Part shown: positions 15,703 to 17,276 of the stretch, in pieces | Position numbering within the stretch: position 1 is the stretch's first letter | How the letters are laid out: every line of letters begins with the position of its first letter | Assembly: GCA_946480925.1 (NCBI GenBank) | Contig: CAMLLU010000098.1 | Location: forward strand, 1-17,276 | DNA from: an uncultured Rivibacter sp. | Lineage (GTDB): Bacteria; Pseudomonadota; Gammaproteobacteria; Burkholderiales; Burkholderiaceae | Length of the DNA stretch: 17,276 bases | Direction of reading: 5' to 3' | Notes under the pieces: generated by a model | What the model saw: only the letters and a program-made list of their open reading frames with translations | What the model was told of the DNA's origin: nothing | Databases searched by the model: none | Translations under genes and position numbers: made by a program

Positions 15703-15921
15703 ATGTTCAACATCAAGAATGCCGTGAAGCGTGCGGTGTCCGTCAAGGCCATGGTGCCGGTGGTGCTGCTGAGCCTTTCCGCCGCGTCGCATGCCGCGGT
15801 GCCGGCTGGCGTGAGCACGGCGCTGGCCGATATCGGCGCCGACGGGGTGACTGTGGCGACAACCATCCTTCTGGCTGTCGTCGCGATCTTCGCCATCAAG
15901 TTCCTGCGCAAGGGTCTGTGA
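15703..15921 (+). CDS. major coat protein precursor (pVIII-like)
   Basis: This 72-aa precursor has a signal peptide with basic N-terminus (KNAVKRAVSVK) and hydrophobic core, and probable cleavage after residue 31 (ASHA|AVPAG). The mature form would be 41 aa: a short amphipathic N-terminus with acidic residues, a hydrophobic span, and the basic C-terminus IKFLRKGL that contacts packaged DNA. That is the classic filamentous coat design. AAGGAG lies eight bases before the ATG at 15703, the strongest ribosome site in the phage operon, as expected for the most abundant protein. A GTG at 15694 is within that site and is rejected. The 71-bp gap before it is the only sizeable gap in the late operon. 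Confidence 0.88.
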   Translation: MFNIKNAVKRAVSVKAMVPVVLLSLSAASHAAVPAGVSTALADIGADGVTVATTILLAVVAIFAIKFLRKGL

Positions 15922-16250
15922 TGAGCTGGCAGGCCGGGGGCGCGTGCTACTCGACGCAGGAAGCTGCGGCGGGTGCGATTGCATCGGTGCAAGCGGGTGC
16001 GATCCACGCGACCCCGGCCGGCCTTTACTCGCTGCACGTCGTGCAGTTCGATGCGACGAGCATCGAGTACGGCTTTACCGCCATGGACGGTGGACCGGCG
16101 ATCGCAAACGTTCTGGTGCCGGTGACGCCCGTTGCATGCGGTCTTTTGCAGCTCGAAGACGCACAGGAAATGAGCTGGATCGTTTGGGGCGCGCTGGCGG
16201 CGGTGTTCGCCGTGAAGTTCCTGGCCCGTGGCTTTTGGGGGGCGCGGTGA
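15921..16250 (+). CDS. 109-aa virion-like protein with coat-like C-terminal membrane segment
   Basis: The protein has a soluble N-terminal domain of about 80 aa without signal peptide, then a C-terminal hydrophobic span MSWIVWGALAAVFAVKFLARGFWGAR. That tail resembles the mature coat protein end (AVVAIFAIKFLRKGL), including the KFL-R signature. The ATG overlaps the coat stop (TGATG), so it is translated with the coat. Inferred to be a minor structural or membrane-anchored assembly protein; no family is recognised. Confidence 0.7.
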   Translation: MSWQAGGACYSTQEAAAGAIASVQAGAIHATPAGLYSLHVVQFDATSIEYGFTAMDGGPAIANVLVPVTPVACGLLQLEDAQEMSWIVWGALAAVFAVKFLARGFWGAR

Positions 16251-16333
16251 TGGCTGGGGCAACACCTGAGTTCTGGGTCTACATGGCGGGCGCGTTCATG
16301 GCCGCTTGGCTCTTGTTTGGGGGCGAGTGGTGA
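16250..16333 (+). CDS. 27-aa membrane peptide, candidate minor coat protein
   Basis: A tiny gene overlaps the preceding stop (TGATG) and the following GTG start (GTGA). It encodes one hydrophobic helix (EFWVYMAGAFMAAWLLFGGEW). The G-rich run before it supplies a plausible ribosome site. Its size and position suit a pVII/pIX-type tip protein. It is easily missed by gene callers. Support is the operon packing and the membrane helix only. Confidence 0.5.
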   Translation: MAGATPEFWVYMAGAFMAAWLLFGGEW

Positions 16334-17276
16334 GACCGATGGACCTCTTCATGCGTTTGATCGCGGCTTGCTTCCTGGGCCTATGGTGTGGCTGGGTGCA
16401 TGCGGCAGTGGAAACGACCGATTCCGTTTGGTTCGGCGCGGGCGCCAATGCTGAGGCCGGATGCCGCTTGGCCATCGCGACGTTTGGCGGTGATTACGAG
16501 TTCGTCTCGGTCGGCACCATGACAGGCACGGCGCCTGTGCGGCTGGCGTATTGCAACGTCAAGCGCATTTCGGACAACACAGTCCTAGCGAATCTGACGC
16601 AGGCTCAAGAGGCTTGCCCGCAGGGGACACCCTCATGGTCGGCCAACTTCAACACGGGCAAGTGTGAACGTACGGTCGAGACTTGCTCGAGCGGAACAGT
16701 GGAAAACGCCACTACGCACGTGTGCGAAAGCACTTGTGCAAGCAAGGCTGGTCGGGACTCAGGGGATTCCCAGTGGCCAGCGGGCGCAACGGATAGCGGC
16801 CCTTACTACATCTGCAAGAACGGCTGCATTTCCAAACAAACGCCAGACTTCTGGTGGGAGAGTCCCAAGGACCAGTGGTTTGGCCGGGGACCGGGCAAGT
16901 TCACCGGCCAGAGTTGTACGGCGAGCCCGGGCAACAGTGGCAACGCGCCTGAGGTGCCTAGGCCCGAGGGAACGCCACCCACGCAACCGGGGCCGCCGCT
17001 GTGCCCTAAAGGCCAATGTCCTGGCACGGTCAACGGAACGAGCGTATGCGTGCCGTGTAGCGAAGCGCCAGACACGACTACGCGCAACACAGATAGCCAG
17101 GATGGCACCACGACCACGACAGGCACGGGCGGCAGTACGCAAGTGACATCGACGCGGGACACGCGCTGCGATGGAGCGACTTGCACCACGACGACTACCA
17201 CCACTACGACGACTCGCGATAGCAGCGGCAACCAGACCGGAACGCCGACACAACAGACGACGACTACGACACAAAG
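16330..17276 (+). CDS. phage adsorption (pIII-like, TspB-like) protein, 3' end outside window
   Basis: An open frame of 315 codons runs off the window. The N-terminus is a signal peptide with likely cleavage after residue 25 (GWVHA|AVETT). The mature part is Cys-rich (more than 15 cysteines visible), with a Pro-rich linker around 207-224, C225PKGQC, and a Thr-rich tail from about 252 including ten threonines in a row (286-295). This is the design of inovirus adsorption proteins: secreted receptor-binding domains joined by flexible linkers. The pattern also recalls neisserial prophage TspB proteins. The GTG at 16330 overlaps the previous stop; an ATG at 16339 is an equally possible start. A C-terminal membrane anchor is expected beyond the edge. 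Confidence 0.8.
   Translation, partial: MRPMDLFMRLIAACFLGLWCGWVHAAVETTDSVWFGAGANAEAGCRLAIATFGGDYEFVSVGTMTGTAPVRLAYCNVKRISDNTVLANLTQAQEACPQGTPSWSANFNTGKCERTVETCSSGTVENATTHVCESTCASKAGRDSGDSQWPAGATDSGPYYICKNGCISKQTPDFWWESPKDQWFGRGPGKFTGQSCTASPGNSGNAPEVPRPEGTPPTQPGPPLCPKGQCPGTVNGTSVCVPCSEAPDTTTRNTDSQDGTTTTTGTGGSTQVTSTRDTRCDGATCTTTTTTTTTTRDSSGNQTGTPTQQTTTTTQ

Larger units (their letters stand above)
12841..17276 (+). mobile_element. integrated filamentous phage (inovirus), left part
   Basis: The segment has the layout of an inovirus: a divergent repressor-like gene, a rolling-circle Rep, an ssDNA-binding protein, small membrane proteins, a major coat protein with signal peptide and short mature form, and a large secreted adsorption protein. 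Genes overlap by 1-4 bp in one + strand operon. The left boundary is set just upstream of merR and is approximate; no attachment repeat can be recognised because the right end is outside the window. No integrase or transposase is seen in this part. The pI/Zot assembly ATPase should follow to the right. Confidence 0.85.

Noticed and set aside
16806..17231. Minus-strand frame with a long valine run
   Set aside because: It is the complement of the threonine-rich tract of the adsorption protein.
1..17276. CRISPR array, rRNA genes or insertion sequences
   Set aside because: No regularly spaced repeats, rRNA motifs, or transposase genes were seen.

Overview
The window looks like a chromosomal segment of a high-GC betaproteobacterium of the order Burkholderiales, probably near the Rubrivivax/Leptothrix/Rhizobacter group. 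This is inferred from GC-rich codon use, an imuA-imuB-dnaE2 mutagenesis operon, and a MerR regulator gene followed directly by tRNA-Pro, which is a conserved neighbourhood in that order. The genus call is an inference and was not checked by any search.

Region 1 (about 155-5662, + strand) is a four-gene operon with overlapping starts and stops. It holds two tandem paralogous multi-spanning membrane proteins of the DUF2298/'YYY' family (GT-C glycosyltransferase-like), a GtrB/DPM1-type polyprenyl-phosphate glycosyltransferase and a small GtrA-type flippase. Together they have the parts of a three-component glycan-decorating system: GtrB charges a lipid carrier, GtrA flips it, and the GT-C-like proteins transfer the sugar outside. 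The unusual feature is two candidate transferases for one donor pathway.

Region 2 (5741-11370, + strand) is the SOS mutasome: a near-perfect LexA box, then imuA, imuB and dnaE2 (imuC), all apparently intact. A DUF1269-type membrane protein gene converges on it from the minus strand (11421-11933).

Region 3 (12190-12823, minus strand) is a merR gene, tRNA-Pro(GGG) and a strong intrinsic terminator. In related bacteria ihfA normally lies directly upstream of this merR. Here that place is taken by foreign DNA.

Region 4 (about 12840-17276, running off the right edge) is the left part of an integrated filamentous phage (inovirus). It has a minus-strand HTH repressor-like gene and a divergent operator palindrome. 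A tightly packed + strand operon follows: a small early protein, rolling-circle Rep, ssDNA-binding protein, two small hypotheticals, a 35-aa membrane peptide, the major coat protein with signal peptide, a 109-aa protein with a coat-like tail, a 27-aa membrane peptide, and the start of a Thr-rich, Cys-rich secreted adsorption protein (pIII/TspB-like). The assembly ATPase (pI/Zot), other late genes and the right attachment site would lie beyond the window.
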